Positions 40,654 to 42,021 of a DNA stretch of 42,021 nucleotides are shown here, one piece after another; position 1 is the first letter of the stretch; each line of letters starts with the position of its first letter. Position numbers and translations under genes: made by a program. Origin of the DNA: Lysobacter antibioticus (GTDB lineage Bacteria; Pseudomonadota; Gammaproteobacteria; Xanthomonadales; Xanthomonadaceae); NCBI RefSeq assembly GCF_000731095.1, contig NZ_JMTZ01000051.1, positions 1 through 42,021 on the forward strand, in the 5' to 3' direction. Under the pieces are notes generated by a model that saw only the letters and a list, made by a program, of their open reading frames with translations, made no database searches and was not told the DNA's origin.

Positions 40654-41262
40654 ATGCCCCCAGCCAATCCCGCCGTCTCGCCGGTGCGTCTGCTCGCCTT
40701 CGCCGGCAGCCTGCGCGCGGGCTCCTACAACCGCCGCCTGATCCCGGTGTTGGCCGAAGGCGCGCGCACCGCCGGCGCCGAAGTCACCCTGATCGAACTG
40801 CGCGACTACCCCTTGCCGATCTACGACGGCGACATCGAAGCCGAGGCCATGCCCGAGCACGCGCGCCGCCTGCAGGCCTTGCTGGCCGAACACGACGGCC
40901 TGCTGATCAGCACGCCCGAGTACAACGGCTCGATGCCGGCCCTGGTCAAGAACACCCTCGACTGGATCTCGCGTCCGCTCGCCGACGGCCGTTCCGGCAC
41001 CGCCCTGTTCGCCGACAAGGTCGCCGGCATCGTTTCGGCGTCGCCCGGTCCCCTCGGCGGACTGCGTTCGCTGCTGGTGTTGCGCGACGCCTTGGCCAAA
41101 CTCGGCCTGATCGTGGTGCCGCAGCAGGTTGCGGTCGGCCAGGCCGCCGACAAGCTCACCGATTTCGGCCAGTTGAACGACGAGCGCCAGCGCGACGCCG
41201 TGCATCGCGTCGGCGCCGCCGTGGTGCGCCACCTCAAGGTCTACCAGGGAGCTCCGGCATGA
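40654..41262 (+). CDS. NADPH-dependent FMN reductase-family protein
   Basis: 202 residues, flavodoxin-like. The FMN phosphate-binding loop is LLAFAGSLRAGSYNRRLIPV, and the isoalloxazine-binding signature is LLISTPEYNGSMPALVKNTL, DWISRP: both diagnostic of this family (chromate/quinone/azo reductases such as ChrR). It reduces FMN or quinones with NAD(P)H in the cytoplasm. GGAG precedes the ATG; the open frame extends farther upstream but without similarity. The stop overlaps the thioesterase start (ATGA). Confidence 0.93.
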   Translation: MPPANPAVSPVRLLAFAGSLRAGSYNRRLIPVLAEGARTAGAEVTLIELRDYPLPIYDGDIEAEAMPEHARRLQALLAEHDGLLISTPEYNGSMPALVKNTLDWISRPLADGRSGTALFADKVAGIVSASPGPLGGLRSLLVLRDALAKLGLIVVPQQVAVGQAADKLTDFGQLNDERQRDAVHRVGAAVVRHLKVYQGAPA

Positions 41263-41756
41263 AAGGTCAGCAACGCGAATTGAACCTGCGCTTCCTGGCG
41301 CAACCGACCGACGTCAACTATGGCGGCAAGGTCCACGGCGGCATGGTCATGAAATGGATCGACCAGGCCGGTTACGCTGCCGCAGTCGGCTGGAGCGGCA
41401 AGTACAGCGTGACCGTCGCCGTCGGCGGCATCCGCTTCGTCGCCCCGATCCGGATCAGCGACCTGGTCACCGTGCACACCAAGTTGATCCACACCGGCAC
41501 CAGCAGCATGCACTTCGCGGTCGACGTGAAGGCCCGCGACCCGGGCCTGGACGACGGCGAGCCCGAAGAGCGCCTGTGCACCCACTGCGTGATCGTGTTC
41601 GTCGCCATGGACCAGGTCGAAGGCAAACCGACCCCGGTGCCGTCGTGGACCCCGGTGACCGAGGACGACAAGCGTCTGGCCGAGTACGCGCTCAAGGTGA
41701 TGGAGTTGAGCAAGGGGATCGAGGCGACGGTGGAACGGTACGTGCACGAGGGGTGA
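41259..41756 (+). CDS. Acyl-CoA thioesterase (hotdog fold)
   Basis: 165 residues. The hotdog-fold 4HBT signature is PTDVNYGGKVHGGMVMKWID, QAGYAAAVGWSGKYSVTVAV with GIRFVAPIRISDLVTVHTKL, and the later IHTGTSSMHFAVDVKAR, as in YciA/BACH-type thioesterases. The residues N-x-x-G and D35 of the catalytic region are present. It hydrolyses acyl-CoA to free acid and CoA. GGGAG precedes the start. Translation is coupled to the FMN reductase gene by ATGA. Confidence 0.93.
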   Translation: MKGQQRELNLRFLAQPTDVNYGGKVHGGMVMKWIDQAGYAAAVGWSGKYSVTVAVGGIRFVAPIRISDLVTVHTKLIHTGTSSMHFAVDVKARDPGLDDGEPEERLCTHCVIVFVAMDQVEGKPTPVPSWTPVTEDDKRLAEYALKVMELSKGIEATVERYVHEG

Positions 41757-41780
41757 GGTTCGCCCGCTGCGCTCGGGCCC

Positions 41781-41918
41781 GGGCTTGTGTAGGAGCTCTG
41801 GGCTTGTGTAGGAGCGACGTGAGTCGCGACCGAGGGACGCGCAGAATCTTTACTGCCGTCGTTGCCGATCGAAGCCACGAACTGTCGCCGGGTAGGAGCG
41901 ACGCAAGTCGCGACCGCG
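41781..41918. repeat. GTAGGAGCG-family repeats after the thioesterase gene
   Basis: GGGCTTGTGTAGGAGC is duplicated at 41781-41796 and 41800-41815. The second copy leads into GTAGGAGCGACGTGAGTCGC, and a further arm GGTAGGAGCGACGCAAGTCG with CGACCGCG lies at 41890-41918. No gene is seen between 41757 and the end of the window. Confidence 0.75.
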
Positions 41919-42021
41919 CAGCTCGCAGTTGTTGCGTACCTTGCCGCAGAGCGATGAAACAACGTCAACATCTAAAGCTTCCGTCCGCTGACGCGGCCGG
42001 GTTACTTTCTTTTGCTGGCCC

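Noticed and set aside
1-42021. Search for a mobile element, prophage, toxin-antitoxin or biosynthetic cluster
   Set aside because: No transposase, integrase, phage gene, TA pair or megasynthase was seen; composition looks uniform across the window.

Overview
The window is a high-GC (roughly two-thirds G+C) chromosomal segment. Its gene content and intergenic repeats point to a Lysobacter-like member of the Xanthomonadaceae (Gammaproteobacteria). The evidence is the TonB-dependent receptor style, paired M16 peptidases, a DUF885 lipoprotein, an FdhD/FdhF-like unit and the dispersed GTAGGAGCGGCGCGAGCCGC-type palindromic repeats. About 44 protein genes are supported. I see no rRNA, tRNA, CRISPR array, prophage or insertion sequence.

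Layout. 0.2-5.7 kb: two LysR regulators, each divergent from a small gene (a cupin; a Rossmann NAD(P)-binding protein), plus an EamA exporter and a two-part cyclase-family enzyme with a probable TTG start. 5.9-9 kb: a Tat/lipobox aldo-keto reductase, a VOC-DUF72 pair joined by an ATGA overlap, and a divergent GFA-type zinc protein. 9.1-12.6 kb: a tightly overlapping minus-strand operon of fdhD, an FdhF/YdeP-like molybdopterin oxidoreductase and a small winged-helix protein. 13-18.6 kb: a DUF885 metallopeptidase lipoprotein with a strong terminator, then a 968-bp gene-free leader and a TonB-dependent receptor. 18.9-23.9 kb: a DUF4349 lipoprotein, a ferredoxin-like-fold small protein, speG, a periplasmic cyclophilin with a DUF1579-like partner, and a PadR regulator coupled to a HAAS/sensor membrane protein. 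24.2-28 kb: a small secreted eight-cysteine protein, an intracellular PHB depolymerase (phaZ), a methyltransferase and a HemJ/CopD-like membrane protein. 28-32.6 kb: an alkaline phosphatase lipoprotein, an MFS exporter, and an SDR divergent from an ArsR-type regulator across a perfect palindrome. 32.8-36.6 kb: a dicarboxylate/amino-acid symporter, a TonB-C-terminal-domain lipoprotein, a GNAT, a two-TM protein and a Nudix hydrolase. 36.7-41.8 kb: an M16 catalytic/non-catalytic peptidase pair with terminator, two overlapping membrane proteins, and an FMN reductase-thioesterase pair.

Most of the window is ordinary housekeeping or accessory metabolism organised in two- or three-gene units coupled by ATGA overlaps. 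Many intergenic gaps are filled by several families of palindromic repeats. The most distinctive observation is the secreted protein at 24195-24587. Its mature part is an exact internal duplication of a C-x17-C-x9/10-C-x17-C unit, which suggests two disulfide-stapled helical hairpins. Other points worth attention are the cyclase whose usual metal-binding histidines are Asn and Tyr, the Tat-exported lipoprotein aldo-keto reductase, the ArsR-like regulator with an H1-like Ala/Lys/Pro tail and a perfect 21-bp operator, and the composite repeats whose two modules occur in opposite order at two loci. I did not find a clear multi-gene novel defence, biosynthetic or mobile system.
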